Origin: Frigoribacterium sp. Leaf263
GTDB lineage: Bacteria; Actinomycetota; Actinomycetes; Actinomycetales; Microbacteriaceae
Assembly (NCBI RefSeq): GCF_001422285.1
Contig: NZ_LMMO01000003.1
Location: 1,007,135-1,071,134 of the forward strand
Length of the DNA stretch: 64,000 nucleotides
Reading direction: 5' to 3'
The first letter of the stretch is position 1; each line of letters begins with the position of its first letter. Positions 35,701 to 43,729 of the stretch are shown piece by piece. The notes below the pieces were generated by a model. The model was not told the DNA's origin and made no database searches. It worked only from the letters and a program-made list of their open reading frames with translations. The position numbers and the translations under genes are program-made.

Positions 35701-36087
35701 CGCGGCATCGCGCACGAGTACCTCGACGGCTCGACCCGACGTCGAGCCGAGGTCATCCGCCGCTTCCGGACGGGCGACGCCCCGGCGTTCCTCATCAGCC
35801 TCAAGGCCGGTGGCTTCGGGCTGACCCTGACCGAGGCCGACTACGTGTTCATGCTCGACCCGTGGTGGAACCCCGCGGCCGAGGCGCAGGCCGTCGACCG
35901 GACGCACCGCATCGGCCAGACGAAGAACGTCATGGTCTACCGCATGATCGCGAACGGCACCATCGAGGAGAAGGTGCTCGCGCTGCAGCAGAAGAAGGCG
36001 CAGCTGTTCGACGCCGTCATGGACGACGACGCCGTCTTCAGCTCGGCGCTGACCGCCGACGACATCCGCGGTCTGCTCGACGACTGA
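32731..36087 (+). CDS. SWIM-domain SNF2/RapA-like helicase
   Basis: 1118 residues. An N-terminal SWIM zinc finger, C-S-C-P-I-G-G-D-C-K-H near 91-102. A long beta-rich middle region. Then a SNF2 ATPase: Walker A D-D-M-G-L-G-K-T near 675-682, D-E-A-Q near 783, and the C-terminal G-G-F-G-L-T-L-T and Q-A-V-D-R-T-H-R-I-G-Q motifs. Such proteins are DNA translocases that remodel protein-DNA complexes or free stalled RNA polymerase. A linker near 160-175 contains T-R-A-S-S from an exact repeat. The ATG at 32731 precedes the conserved part closely. Confidence 0.88.
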   Translation: MDAMIDDGPAGEFSPLAPLIDAVDVIRLVGPRAFNRAKEYAASGAVTETAWHAADERITGTVQGTEATPYLSEIVVRAGRGDYSRPVRSTCSCPIGGDCKHVAAVLLQSNTAALLQRRGTTAGGLRNAAATAAPGGGAGLPSASADPLGGDAGDWRSVVGSLGRPTRASSARTTGMGLLFELRDRAGASRSGSRRPQGGRVARRLGVRPVTLSGTGNWVRGSLTWSSLPYQLNRLAVDPDQHAWFGQFSALHRSVVATYVPGDSEWLHLDDFASPLLWPLLAEARRLGVAFVTGKRATDVTIADGARVTLDVTRDDDGSLRLVAGVAVDGGEGPAAVTGVVGDHGVWTAETSPALRVTLAPTASPLGVDERRLLTVTPEIVVPADETDEFLTDFSPALRRSVDVVSSDASVELPALMPPALHVTVGFEASHTIRLGWGWSIDGRRLPLDGHGPVPVLDELGGPPRDTVLTGLAAAEFAAEVLPGLEARDDVVVELVGARPDYRRLTDEPHLTVTTIETDKRDWFDLGVLVTVEGRTVPLVPLLTAIAKRQRRMLLVDGSYLSLGSPVFDELKRLLDEATSLDEWETGPRINRHQAGLWAEIDALADETVEAERWQAAVGGLLALARRDDGGAGDALANPPPVPRSIEATLRPYQREGFEWLAFLHRHGLGGVLADDMGLGKTLQTLTLMAHVRETEDPADRLPFLVVAPTSVVSNWALEAARFAPGLVVHAVTETERKSRGRLASALAGEAGPLPDVIVTSYALFRLDAAVYRAHEWAVLVLDEAQFVKNRGSQAHRAAVELDARVTIAITGTPLENSLMDLWSLFRIVAPGLLASASTFTESYVKPIESGAGAEHLERLRRRIRPLLLRRTKELVAADLPAKQEQVLRVDLAPAHRELYDAFLQRERLKLLDLIDDLDRNRFIVFRSLTLLRMLSLNAALLDDGYADIPSAKLDQLIDELDDVVAGGHRALVFSQFTSFLGRVAARLDERGIAHEYLDGSTRRRAEVIRRFRTGDAPAFLISLKAGGFGLTLTEADYVFMLDPWWNPAAEAQAVDRTHRIGQTKNVMVYRMIANGTIEEKVLALQQKKAQLFDAVMDDDAVFSSALTADDIRGLLDD
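33225..33239 (-). repeat. interspersed 15-mer, exact, in a linker
   Basis: GACCCGCGCCTCCTC on the plus strand, flanked by GGCC and GGCTC. It encodes T-R-A-S-S in the Gly/Ser-rich linker after the SWIM finger of the SNF2 protein. Confidence 0.85.
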
Positions 36088-36126
36088 GCCGCGCCCCGCG
36101 GCCGCCCGGGAGGACCGCCGGTCGCC

Positions 36127-36206
36127 GCGAGACCCGCTGGGCGCCCGCGAGATCCGCTGGGCGCCCGCGAGCTCCGCTGGGCGCCCGCGAGCTCCGCTAG
36201 GCGCCC
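36127..36206. repeat. four-unit 20-base tandem array overlapping a gene end
   Basis: Four head-to-tail units of GCGAGMYCCGCTGGGCGCCC at 36127, 36147, 36167 and 36187, differing only at the two variable bases and, in unit 4, CTGG to CTAG. Unit 4 contains the stop codon and last two codons of the minus-strand ABM-domain gene. CCGCT/AGCGG around 36194-36211 can form a hairpin. Confidence 0.85.
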
Positions 36207-36499
36207 AGCGGGATCGTCGTCGAGAACGAACGCGTGACGGGCGGCTCGACGAGCACCTCGGGCAGGCGGTTCGCGCCCTCGGGCGTCGCGCGCCAGGCGA
36301 CGTACGCCTCGTGGTCGGCCGCCGTCGCCCACGTCTCGACGACGATCGCGCGCGAGGGGTCGTCGTCGTCCACGATGACCTCGAGCCCCTCGCAGCCGGG
36401 CCAGGCGCGGGTGGCGACCAGCGTCTCGCGGACGATGTCGCGGGCCAGGTCGAGCTTGTCGCCGTCGACGTGGATCTCGAGGTGGACGGTCGTGGTCAT
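36197..36499 (-). CDS. ABM-domain (antibiotic biosynthesis monooxygenase-like) protein
   Basis: 100 residues with the ferredoxin-like ABM pattern: H-L-E-I-H-V-D-G, then a helix D-L-A-R-D-I-V-R-E-T, then G-C-E-G-L-E-V-I-V-D-D-D-D-P-S, then E-T-W-A-T-A-A-D-H-E-A-Y. Members are small oxygenases or quinol-metabolising enzymes, often dimers; activity here is unproven. The stop codon lies in the last unit of a 20-base tandem array. It converges on the SNF2 gene. Confidence 0.75.
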   Translation of the reverse strand: MTTTVHLEIHVDGDKLDLARDIVRETLVATRAWPGCEGLEVIVDDDDPSRAIVVETWATAADHEAYVAWRATPEGANRLPEVLVEPPVTRSFSTTIPLGA

Positions 36500-36564
36500 G
36501 GGGCCTCCTGTGGTCGGACACCCGACGTTACGCGTGCCGCGGCCTCGGGCGGCCGACCGGACAC

Positions 36565-36579
36565 GACCCGCGCCTCCTC
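36565..36579 (-). repeat. interspersed 15-mer, exact, intergenic
   Basis: GACCCGCGCCTCCTC with GGGGCC following. It lies in the 162-base divergent gap between the ABM-domain gene and the amino-acid permease gene. Confidence 0.85.
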
Positions 36580-36661
36580 GGGGCCGCTCTCGACAGGGGC
36601 ACCGCGACGGGGGCAGGATGTCGCAGACATCCGTGCTCCATCGACGCACCCGGAGGTCACC

Positions 36662-38104
36662 ATGACCGCGACGAGCAACACGAAACCGCCGACCACCGAC
36701 ACGGGCGAGACGCCCACCGAGCTGAAGCGGGCCATCGGCCCGAAGCTCCTGCTGCTGTTCATCATCGGCGACATCCTCGGCACGGGCGTCTACGCGCTGA
36801 CCGGTCAGGTCGCCGCCGAGGTGGGCGGTGCGGCCTGGCTGCCGTTCCTCATCGCGTTCGCCGTCGCCCTGGTCACGGCCTTCTCGTATCTCGAGCTCGT
36901 GACGAAGTACCCGCAGACGGCCGGGGCGGCGCTGTACGTGCACAAGGCGTTCGGCATCCACTTCGTCACCTTCATCGTGTGCTTCGTCGTCATGTGCTCG
37001 GGCATCACGAGCGCCTCGACCGCGGCGCGCGCCTTCGCCGCGAACCTCGCGGCCGGCATCGGCGTCGAGCTGTCGAACGGCGCCGTGATGGCGATCGCGA
37101 TGGGCTTCATGCTGCTGGTGATGGCCATCAACTTCCGCGGTGTGAGCGAGAGCGTCAAGGCCAACGTCGTGCTGACCCTCGTCGAGCTCTCCGGGCTGCT
37201 GATGGTGATCATGATCGGCTTCTGGTTCATCGCGGGCGGGAACGCGGACTGGGGTCGGGTCGTGCTGTTCGAGACGCCGGGCGACAAGTCGCTGCTGCTG
37301 AGCATCAGCACGGCCACGTCGCTGGCCTTCTTCGCCATGGTCGGATTCGAGGACAGCGTCAACATGGCGGAGGAGACCAAGGACCCGAGCCGGATCTTCC
37401 CGAAGGTCATGCTCACGGGTCTCGGCATCGCCGCCGTCATCTACGTGCTCGTCGCGATCTGCGCCGTCGCGGTCGTGCCGATCGGCGAACTGGCCGACAA
37501 CGAGACGCCCCTCGTGACGGTCGTCAACACGGCGGCGCCGGACTTCCCGATCGGGCAGCTGCTGCCCTTCATCTCCATGTTCGCCGTGGCCAACAGCGCG
37601 CTCATCAACATGATGATGGCGAGCCGTCTGCTCTACGGCATGAGCCGGCAGGGAGTCCTGCCCGGGTTCCTGTCGAAGGTGCACGCGAAGCGTCAGACCC
37701 CCTGGGCCTCGATCCTGTTCACCACGGCCCTCTCGCTCGCCCTGATCGGCTACGTGTCGCTCTCACCCGAATCGCCCATCGTCGCCGTGCTCGGCGGCAC
37801 CACCTCGCTGCTGCTCCTCGCGGTCTTCGCCGTCGTCAACGTCACGGTGCTCGTGCTGCGGCGTGACCGGGTGACCCAGAAGCACTTCCGGGCCGGCACC
37901 GTCCTGCCCGTGATCGGGGTCGTGGCCTGCCTGTGGCTCGTGCTGCCGGTCTCGTCGGGGCGCGGCGCCGAGCAGTACGAGATCGCCGGCGGTCTGCTCG
38001 TCATCGGCATCGTGCTGTGGGCGGCGACGTTCGTGTCGCGCCGCGGGAAGCCGGTGCCGAGCGAGGCGATCGCCGACGCCGAGCACGCCGACCCCCGCCC
38101 CTGA
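36662..38104 (+). CDS. APC family amino acid permease
   Basis: 480 residues and about 12-13 hydrophobic segments. It begins G-P-K-L-L-L-L-F-I-I-G-D-I-L-G-T-G-V-Y-A, the APC first-helix motif, with F-F-A-M-V-G-F-E-D in helix 6. It is a cytoplasmic-membrane amino acid transporter of unknown cargo. GGAGGT lies four bases before the ATG. It converges on the GH13 gene with only eight bases between stops. It is not closely similar in motif detail to the putrescine-cassette permease. Confidence 0.85.
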   Translation: MTATSNTKPPTTDTGETPTELKRAIGPKLLLLFIIGDILGTGVYALTGQVAAEVGGAAWLPFLIAFAVALVTAFSYLELVTKYPQTAGAALYVHKAFGIHFVTFIVCFVVMCSGITSASTAARAFAANLAAGIGVELSNGAVMAIAMGFMLLVMAINFRGVSESVKANVVLTLVELSGLLMVIMIGFWFIAGGNADWGRVVLFETPGDKSLLLSISTATSLAFFAMVGFEDSVNMAEETKDPSRIFPKVMLTGLGIAAVIYVLVAICAVAVVPIGELADNETPLVTVVNTAAPDFPIGQLLPFISMFAVANSALINMMMASRLLYGMSRQGVLPGFLSKVHAKRQTPWASILFTTALSLALIGYVSLSPESPIVAVLGGTTSLLLLAVFAVVNVTVLVLRRDRVTQKHFRAGTVLPVIGVVACLWLVLPVSSGRGAEQYEIAGGLLVIGIVLWAATFVSRRGKPVPSEAIADAEHADPRP

Positions 38105-38112
38105 TCGCCGGG

Positions 38113-39780
38113 TCAGACCAGCCGTTTCTCGTCCGGTCGCAGCACGCGCAGCCAGCGATGACCGTAGCCCTCGAGCTCGACGCGGTGCCGTCCCGCGGCG
38201 GACGCCTCGTCGGGGGTGGTGCGCTCGCCGAGCAGATCGGTCAACCGCACGCCATCGCCGAGGTCGAGCCCGAGCGGTGCCAGGTCGAGGTCGACCGAGC
38301 GGCCGTCCGGTGCGAAGTTGTGCACGGCGACGAGGGTGCCCGTGCTGCTCGACACGGCGTGGGCGAGCACGCAGTCGTGCCCGGACTCGAGCAGCGTCAG
38401 CTCGCCCCAGCCGATCTCGGGCGACGCGCGGTAGTGCCGCGCGAGCCCCTGCACGAAACGCAGCAGCGAGTCGGTCTCGTGTCGCTGCCGCGAGACGTTG
38501 ACGTGCTCCGGTGCCCAGCCCTCGACGGCGAGCGGCGCGGTGAGGTCGTCGGCGGGGGCCCGCGAGAAGCCTCCCCCGGCCTCGTCGGTCCACTGCATCG
38601 GCGTCCGGACGGCGCCCCGCCCGCGGACGGCGGGGTTCTCGCCCATGCCGATCTCCTCGCCGTAGAAGAGCACGGGGGCTCCCGGCGTCGAGAACATCAG
38701 GCTGTAGACCATGCGGATGCGCCGGGGGTCGCCGTCGAGCATCGGCGGGAGGCGCCGCACGATGCCCCGCCCGTGGATCCGCTGCGACTCGAGCGGAGCG
38801 AACGCCTCGAACACCTCGTCTCGCTCGTCGTCGCTCAGCTGGTCGAGCGTCAGCTCGTCGTGGTTGCGCACGAAGTTGCCCCACTGATTGCCGCGGGCGA
38901 GCGCGGGCCGCGCAGCGAGCGCCGCCCGAAGCGGGCCGGCGTCCTGGCGGGCGAGAGAGAGGTAGAGCGCCTGGTTGGCGACGAAGTCGAACTGCATGGT
39001 CAGCTCGTCGCCGTCGTCGGCGCCGAAGAACGGGACCATCTCGTCGTAGGGCAGGTTGACCTCGCCGAGCATCATGCCGCCGCCGCTCCGTCGCGAGACG
39101 TAGCCGCGCAGCGCCTGGAGGAACTCGTGCTCGGCCCCGTCGTCGGTGGCGATGAGGTGCGGCACCGCGTCGACGCGGAACCCGTCGATGCCGAGTTGCA
39201 GCCAGAAGCCGATGACCTTCGCGATCTCGTCGCGGACGGCCTGCCGGTCGGTCGCCAGGTCGGGCTGGTGCGAGTAGAACGAGTGCCGGTAGTACTGGCC
39301 GGCCTCGTCGTCGTACGACCAGACGCCGTCCTCGACGTCGGGGAACATGTTCGCCGGCTGGTCGGCCGGCACGTCGTCCCGCCACTGGTAGAACTCGCGG
39401 AACCGGCTGTCGGGGCTCGAGCGCGCGGCGCGGAACCAGGGATGCTGGTCGCTCGTGTGGTTGACCACGAGGTCGACGATCACGCGCATCCCGCGGTCCC
39501 TGGCCGTCCGCACGACCTCGACGAAGTCGCCCAGGTGCCCGTAGCGGGGGTCGACGCCGTAGTAGTCCGAGATGTCGTAGCCGTTGTCGCGCTGCGGCGA
39601 CGGGTAGAACGGGGCGAGCCAGAGGCAGGTGACGCCGAGCTCGGCGAGGTGGTCGAGGCGGTGGGCGAGCCCCTCGAGGTCGCCGACGCCGTCGTCGTTC
39701 CAGTCGAGGTAGGTCTCGACGTCGAGGTTGTAGAAGACGGCCGTCTTCCACCAGAGGTCGCTCGTGTCGGTGACTCTCAT
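38113..39780 (-). CDS. GH13 enzyme, trehalose synthase/alpha-amylase-like
   Basis: 555 residues. Its conserved regions: V-V-N-H-T-S-D-Q-H-P-W-F, the nucleophile in G-F-R-V-D-A-V-P-H (about 200), the acid in L-G-E-V-N (about 239) and N-H-D-E-L (about 305). The opening W-W-K-T-A-V-F-Y-N-L-D-V-E-T-Y and W-L-A-P-F-Y-P-S-P resemble the trehalose synthase branch, but no maltokinase domain or gene is next to it. Maltose-trehalose isomerase or alpha-glucosidase are both possible. ATG at 39780; upstream reading frame contains repeat-derived sequence and is not needed. Confidence 0.8.
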   Translation of the reverse strand: MRVTDTSDLWWKTAVFYNLDVETYLDWNDDGVGDLEGLAHRLDHLAELGVTCLWLAPFYPSPQRDNGYDISDYYGVDPRYGHLGDFVEVVRTARDRGMRVIVDLVVNHTSDQHPWFRAARSSPDSRFREFYQWRDDVPADQPANMFPDVEDGVWSYDDEAGQYYRHSFYSHQPDLATDRQAVRDEIAKVIGFWLQLGIDGFRVDAVPHLIATDDGAEHEFLQALRGYVSRRSGGGMMLGEVNLPYDEMVPFFGADDGDELTMQFDFVANQALYLSLARQDAGPLRAALAARPALARGNQWGNFVRNHDELTLDQLSDDERDEVFEAFAPLESQRIHGRGIVRRLPPMLDGDPRRIRMVYSLMFSTPGAPVLFYGEEIGMGENPAVRGRGAVRTPMQWTDEAGGGFSRAPADDLTAPLAVEGWAPEHVNVSRQRHETDSLLRFVQGLARHYRASPEIGWGELTLLESGHDCVLAHAVSSSTGTLVAVHNFAPDGRSVDLDLAPLGLDLGDGVRLTDLLGERTTPDEASAAGRHRVELEGYGHRWLRVLRPDEKRLV

Positions 39781-39819
39781 CGGGCGATGGCGCCGCGCCG
39801 GGCGCGAGCGGTGCGGGCG

Positions 39820-39902
39820 CGGGAGGCGCGGGTCGGGCGGGTCATGTCGGCTCCGTCTCGGGTGGGTCGCTTCCGCCGACCGTACCGACGCCGCGCCTCC
39901 TC
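39820..39902. repeat. two degenerate interspersed repeats upstream of the GH13 gene
   Basis: 39820-39834 is a 13/15 plus-orientation copy (CGGGAGGCGCGGGTC). 39888-39902 is a minus-orientation copy with a one-base insertion (GCCGCGCCTCCTCGG). They face each other about 50 bases apart in the 233-base gap upstream of the GH13 start. No other feature is seen in that gap. Confidence 0.4.
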
Positions 39903-40013
39903 GGCCCTGTCGAGTCGCTGTGAGGACACGCCGGGTCGCCATGAGGACGCGGCGGCCCGACCCGCCGGGGGTGACGGGCCGTCGTCACGGCCCCGGGCGG
40001 GTCGTCGCCGCGC

Positions 40014-41279
40014 CTACGGGATCAGGCGGGCGGCGCGGTAGCGCTCGAACAGGTCGGCGAAGGCCTGCTCCGTGCGGCGGTAGCGGGTGAAGCCGGCGTC
40101 ACGCGCCTTGCCCATGTCCGCGACGACCTCGATGTCGCGGCCGAGGTCGGCGTCGGTGTGCCACCACGATGCGACGCGGGCGAGCTCGGGCTCGACCAGG
40201 TCGTGCTCGGCGACGAGCTCGCGCCACTCGCCCTCGAGACCGGCCATCTGCTGCTCGAGGGGGCGCGGCTCCCCCTCGAAGCCCTCGACGAGAGGCGGGT
40301 CGATGCCGAGGTGCGCGGCGAGGCGGGGCCACATCCAGCGCCAGCGGAAGACGTCGCCGTTCACGATGTTGAACGCCTCGTCGGCGCCGCCCGGTTCGGT
40401 GGCGGCCCAGATCATCTGCTCGGCGAGCACGCCGGCGTCGGTCATGTCGACGAGCGAGTTCCACTGGGTCTCGCTGCCGGGGAACGTGAACGGCCGGCCG
40501 AGGCGCTTCGTGAGAGCCGCCTGCACGGCGATCGTCAGCCCCATGTTCATGGCGTTGCCGACGGCGAATCCGATCACCGTGTGCGAGCGGTGCACCGACC
40601 AGGTGAAGCCCTGACGCTCGGCGGCGGCGAAGAGCTCGTCCTCCTGCGCGTAGTAGAAGTTCGGGTATTCCAGGCGCTGCTCGTCCTCGTGGAACGGCGT
40701 GTCGGGCATGACGCCCTGGCCGTACGCCTCGAACGGGCCGAGGTAGTGCTTCAGCCCGGTGACGAGCGACACGTGCCGGACGGGCGCGTGATCGAGGGCG
40801 GCGAGCAGATCGCGGACCATCCCCCCGTTGACCTCGATGTTCTCGGCCTCGGTGTCGCGCTTCTGCCACGCCGCGAAGAACACGTGCGTCGGCTTCGCGT
40901 CGGCCAGCGCCTCGCTCAGGCTGTCGGCGCTGAGGAGGTCGGCGGCGATGCCCGTCACCCCGGGAGCCGAGGAGGCGCGGCGCGACAGCGCGAGGACGTC
41001 CCACCCGTCGCGGGTCAGCTGCTCGACGAGGGCCGTGCCGGTGATGCCGCTCGCGCCGACGACGAGCGCCGTGCCCGGGCGGGCGGCGGAGCTCGCGTCG
41101 CGGCCGGTCGTGTCGGGCGCCGGCGCCCCCTCGGGTGCGCCGGTCTCGGGGTCGACGATGTCGGGCTGCGCCAGGTCGGTCTGCTCGAGGTCGGTCGGGA
41201 CGACGTCGGTCTGCGGCACGTCGGTCTGCGTGCGGTCGTTCTGCGGGCGGTCGGTCTGCGGGGTGCGGTCGTCGCTCAT
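40014..41279 (-). CDS. PRISE-like short-chain reductase with an N-terminal repeat extension
   Basis: 421 residues. The NAD(P) loop V-V-G-A-S-G-I-T-G starts near 72. The N-F-Y-Y-A-Q-E-D and W-S-V-H-R-S-H-T-V-I-G-F stretches match the progesterone 5-beta-reductase/iridoid synthase-like (PRISE) family, which reduces activated C=C bonds. The first 65 residues are extra, with seven Q-T-D-type pentapeptides at 7-41. A copy of the interspersed repeat gives R-R-A-S-S-A-P-G near residue 100, where the Rossmann beta2 NADPH-specificity arginines are expected. Substrate unknown. It is followed downstream only by the GH13 promoter gap. Confidence 0.8.
   Translation of the reverse strand: MSDDRTPQTDRPQNDRTQTDVPQTDVVPTDLEQTDLAQPDIVDPETGAPEGAPAPDTTGRDASSAARPGTALVVGASGITGTALVEQLTRDGWDVLALSRRASSAPGVTGIAADLLSADSLSEALADAKPTHVFFAAWQKRDTEAENIEVNGGMVRDLLAALDHAPVRHVSLVTGLKHYLGPFEAYGQGVMPDTPFHEDEQRLEYPNFYYAQEDELFAAAERQGFTWSVHRSHTVIGFAVGNAMNMGLTIAVQAALTKRLGRPFTFPGSETQWNSLVDMTDAGVLAEQMIWAATEPGGADEAFNIVNGDVFRWRWMWPRLAAHLGIDPPLVEGFEGEPRPLEQQMAGLEGEWRELVAEHDLVEPELARVASWWHTDADLGRDIEVVADMGKARDAGFTRYRRTEQAFADLFERYRAARLIP
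40969..40983 (+). repeat. interspersed 15-mer, GC-ended variant, in a gene
   Basis: CCGAGGAGGCGCGGCGC begins at 40967: exact core and CC flank, GC-type end. On the coding strand it gives R-R-A-S-S in the PRISE-like reductase. Confidence 0.5.
41157..41261 (-). repeat. 15-base tandem repeat encoding Q-T-D pentapeptides
   Basis: Seven consecutive degenerate 15-base units encode P-Q-T-D-R, P-Q-N-D-R, T-Q-T-D-V, P-Q-T-D-V, V-P-T-D-L, E-Q-T-D-L and A-Q-P-D-I at the start of the PRISE-like reductase. This is a disordered acidic leader. Confidence 0.7.
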
Positions 41280-41397
41280 CCCTCCGACAAGTCGCGTCGG
41301 CCGCCGGGTATTCCGCGCCGGCGACGGCTGTCGCGCTCGGACGCTCCTGCGACCCCGTCTGTGAGCCCCTCGACCGCCCCTCGCGTACGGTCGAGCG

Positions 41398-41934
41398 ATG
41401 GATCAGTTCAGGGACGACGACCCCTCCGCCGGCACCGACGACACGACGGGTCGTGACGCGTCCGCCCCGGCGACGCCCGAGGAGGAGGCTGCGGCTCTGG
41501 CCCTCGCGATCGTGTCGCAGGCCTCCGCCATCACGCAGGGGGACGAGGAGGCGCTGGACGCCAGCGAGGACAACCTCCGCGACGTCGTCTCCGGACTCTC
41601 GGACGAACCCCTCACGCCCCGCCAGGAGGACGTCGTCGCGACGCTCGGCGCGGCGGGCGGCGGTCTCGCCGCCGGCCTGTCGGAGGCGCTCGCCCACACG
41701 AAGGGCGTCGACACCAGCACCGTCCTCGGATCGGCCGCCGAGGCCGTGCTCGCGCAGACCCAGCCCGGGACGCGCTTCGTCGCCGAGGAGGAGGCGGACG
41801 CGGATGCGCGTGCGGACCGGGACGCGGAGCCCGGTCGCCCCGCGACGGCCGACGACCGAGACGGGTTCGACGCCTTCGACGGGTTCGGCGAGCCCGCCGA
41901 GCGGCGGCGCGGCGACGACGACCGCTCGGCCTGA
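41398..41934 (+). CDS. acidic hypothetical protein
   Basis: 178 residues, strongly acidic and probably partly disordered: D-D-D-rich N-terminus, an Ala/Leu helical middle (E-E-E-A-A-A-L-A-L-A-I-V) and a charged C-terminal tail. No signal peptide, membrane helix or family motif is recognised. It is divergent from the PRISE-like reductase by 118 bases. Function unknown. Confidence 0.55.
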   Translation: MDQFRDDDPSAGTDDTTGRDASAPATPEEEAAALALAIVSQASAITQGDEEALDASEDNLRDVVSGLSDEPLTPRQEDVVATLGAAGGGLAAGLSEALAHTKGVDTSTVLGSAAEAVLAQTQPGTRFVAEEEADADARADRDAEPGRPATADDRDGFDAFDGFGEPAERRRGDDDRSA

Positions 41935-41998
41935 CCCGACGACGGCACGAGGCGGCCCGGTTCGCCCCGCCCTCGTCCGGCGTGCGTCCCGACGTGCC

Positions 41999-42013
41999 GA
42001 CCCGCGCCTCCTA
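41999..42013 (-). repeat. interspersed 15-mer, 14/15, intergenic
   Basis: GACCCGCGCCTCCTA on the plus strand, with A for the last C. It lies in the 203-base gap before the ThrE-like gene, where nothing else is evident. Confidence 0.65.
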
Positions 42014-42137
42014 GACTCGATCCAGCCGGTCCGATCGGCTCTCGACGCGGTGTGATCAGCCGGGACGTCGCCGCCGGTCGTCAGGCCGTTCCCCCGTTCC
42101 GCAGCACCACCCCGACGCGACCGATCGGAGCTCGACC

Positions 42138-43649
42138 GTGAGCGATCCCCAGCGACCCGGCCGACGCGACCGGCCCAAGCCTCCCCGCCCGCCCGCGCGG
42201 CCGCCCCGGGTCAGGGCCCGCAACGTCAACCCGCAGGAGATGCGCGACGTGCGCGCTCGCCTGCGGGGCACGATCTACGAGGGGACGACCCCCGAGCACG
42301 GCATCGGCGGAGACCTCTACTCGCCTCGGCAGATCGTCGACTTCTGCCTGGACCTCGGCGACGTCATGCTGGCGTCGGGCGCCGACGTCCGCAGCACCGA
42401 GGTCGCCATCGTCGCCGTCAGCACGAAGTGGAACCTCGCTCCGCTCGAGCTCGACATCAACGGAACGGCGATCACCATCCAGTACGCGCCCGTCGAGGGC
42501 CCGCCCCTGATCAAGACCCGCGTCATCTACGCCGAGGGGTCCAACCTGCACCGCCTGTCGCTGGTGTACCAGATCGTCGACGACCTGCTGCACGACGATC
42601 GCGACATGACGACGGCCGTCGCCGGGCTCGTCGACGTGCTCCGCTCTCCCCCGCGGTGGCCGTCGTGGATCACCGACCTCGCCATGGGCATGCTCGGCGT
42701 CTCGGTCACGCTGCAGGCCGGCGGCACCTGGCAGGCGGCCATCGGGGCGTTCGTCATCATGATCGGCGTCATGGCGACGGGGCGCGGACTCGCCGCCCGG
42801 GGCATCCCCCAGTTCTTCGTCGTCGGCCTGCAGGCCGGCGCCACGGCCGCCCTCGGCACGGTCGCGATCTCGCTCGATCTGCTCTCGGCCGGAGGCGCGG
42901 CGGCGATGGTCGCGGCCGTGGTCGTCCTGACGCTGCCGCACCCGACGATCGTGACCTGGGCGCAGGACGCCATCTCGGGGTTCCGCGCCATGGCGCTCGG
43001 ACGGGCCCTCGTGATCGGGCTGATCGTCGCCGGGATCGTCTGCGGCATCCCCGCCGGGATCGCCGTCACGGCCGGGTTCGTCGACATCGAGGTCGACCCG
43101 ACGAACATCACGCTGCAGGCGCTGCCCCTGTGGCTCTCGCTCTGCTCGAGCTTCGCGGCCGCGTCGGCGAACGCGGTCGCGCAGGGCTCGAGCGCCCGGA
43201 TGATCCCCATCACCATCGGCGTGGCCCTCGTCGGCAACCTGTCGCTCTTCACCCTGCGCCTCCTCGGAGTGCCGCTGATGGGCGCGACGTTCCTCGCGGC
43301 GACGCTGCTCGGCGCCCTGTCGACGGTCGCGGCCGCGCGGCTGCGCACCGCCGCGACCGTGATCGCGGTGCCGGCGTTCTGCGGATCGCTGCTGCCCTCG
43401 CTCGCTGTGGCGTCGGCCCTGCTGAACTTCATGTCGGGGACCGACGGCGCCGAGGTCGACTTCATCTTCTCGATGCTGACGACGCTCGCGATCGGCGCCG
43501 GTCTCGTGCTCGGCAGCCTGCTCGCCACCCCGGGGGCGCGCCGCTGGCTGCGCCGCCGCAAGAAGGTCTACGTGCAGTCGCTGCACAGCGACACGACGCC
43601 GATCAACATCATCGTCGCCCCCGAGCCGGAGGGTCCGCGGACCGACTGA
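42138..43649 (+). CDS. threonine/serine exporter (ThrE family)
   Basis: 503 residues. A Pro/Arg-rich cytoplasmic start is followed by the ThrE N-terminal domain: F-C-L-D-L-G-D-V-M-L-A-S-G-A-D-V-R-S-T-E, a family signature. About ten membrane helices span 165-480 and cover both ThrE parts, so it is a full-length single-chain form. It exports small hydroxy amino acids. GTG start at 42138. No partner gene; a hairpin containing an interspersed repeat follows the stop. Confidence 0.87.
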   Translation: MSDPQRPGRRDRPKPPRPPARPPRVRARNVNPQEMRDVRARLRGTIYEGTTPEHGIGGDLYSPRQIVDFCLDLGDVMLASGADVRSTEVAIVAVSTKWNLAPLELDINGTAITIQYAPVEGPPLIKTRVIYAEGSNLHRLSLVYQIVDDLLHDDRDMTTAVAGLVDVLRSPPRWPSWITDLAMGMLGVSVTLQAGGTWQAAIGAFVIMIGVMATGRGLAARGIPQFFVVGLQAGATAALGTVAISLDLLSAGGAAAMVAAVVVLTLPHPTIVTWAQDAISGFRAMALGRALVIGLIVAGIVCGIPAGIAVTAGFVDIEVDPTNITLQALPLWLSLCSSFAAASANAVAQGSSARMIPITIGVALVGNLSLFTLRLLGVPLMGATFLAATLLGALSTVAAARLRTAATVIAVPAFCGSLLPSLAVASALLNFMSGTDGAEVDFIFSMLTTLAIGAGLVLGSLLATPGARRWLRRRKKVYVQSLHSDTTPINIIVAPEPEGPRTD

Positions 43650-43650
43650 C

Positions 43651-43665
43651 GAGGAGGCGCGGGTC
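43651..43665 (+). repeat. interspersed 15-mer, exact, just after a stop codon
   Basis: Exact GAGGAGGCGCGGGTC, one base after the ThrE TGA. Its last seven bases are the left arm of the hairpin at 43659-43681. Confidence 0.85.
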
Positions 43666-43681
43666 GGCCGATCGGACCCGC
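43659..43681. terminator. hairpin after the ThrE gene, built on a repeat
   Basis: GCGGGTC at 43659-43665 pairs with GACCCGC at 43675-43681 around a nine-base loop. No T tract follows, as is common for actinobacterial terminators. The right arm resembles half of a second repeat copy. Confidence 0.45.
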
Positions 43682-43729
43682 CCGCCATGTCAGCACGGCA
43701 CCGGCCGCGATACCGGCTACCGTTGCACT

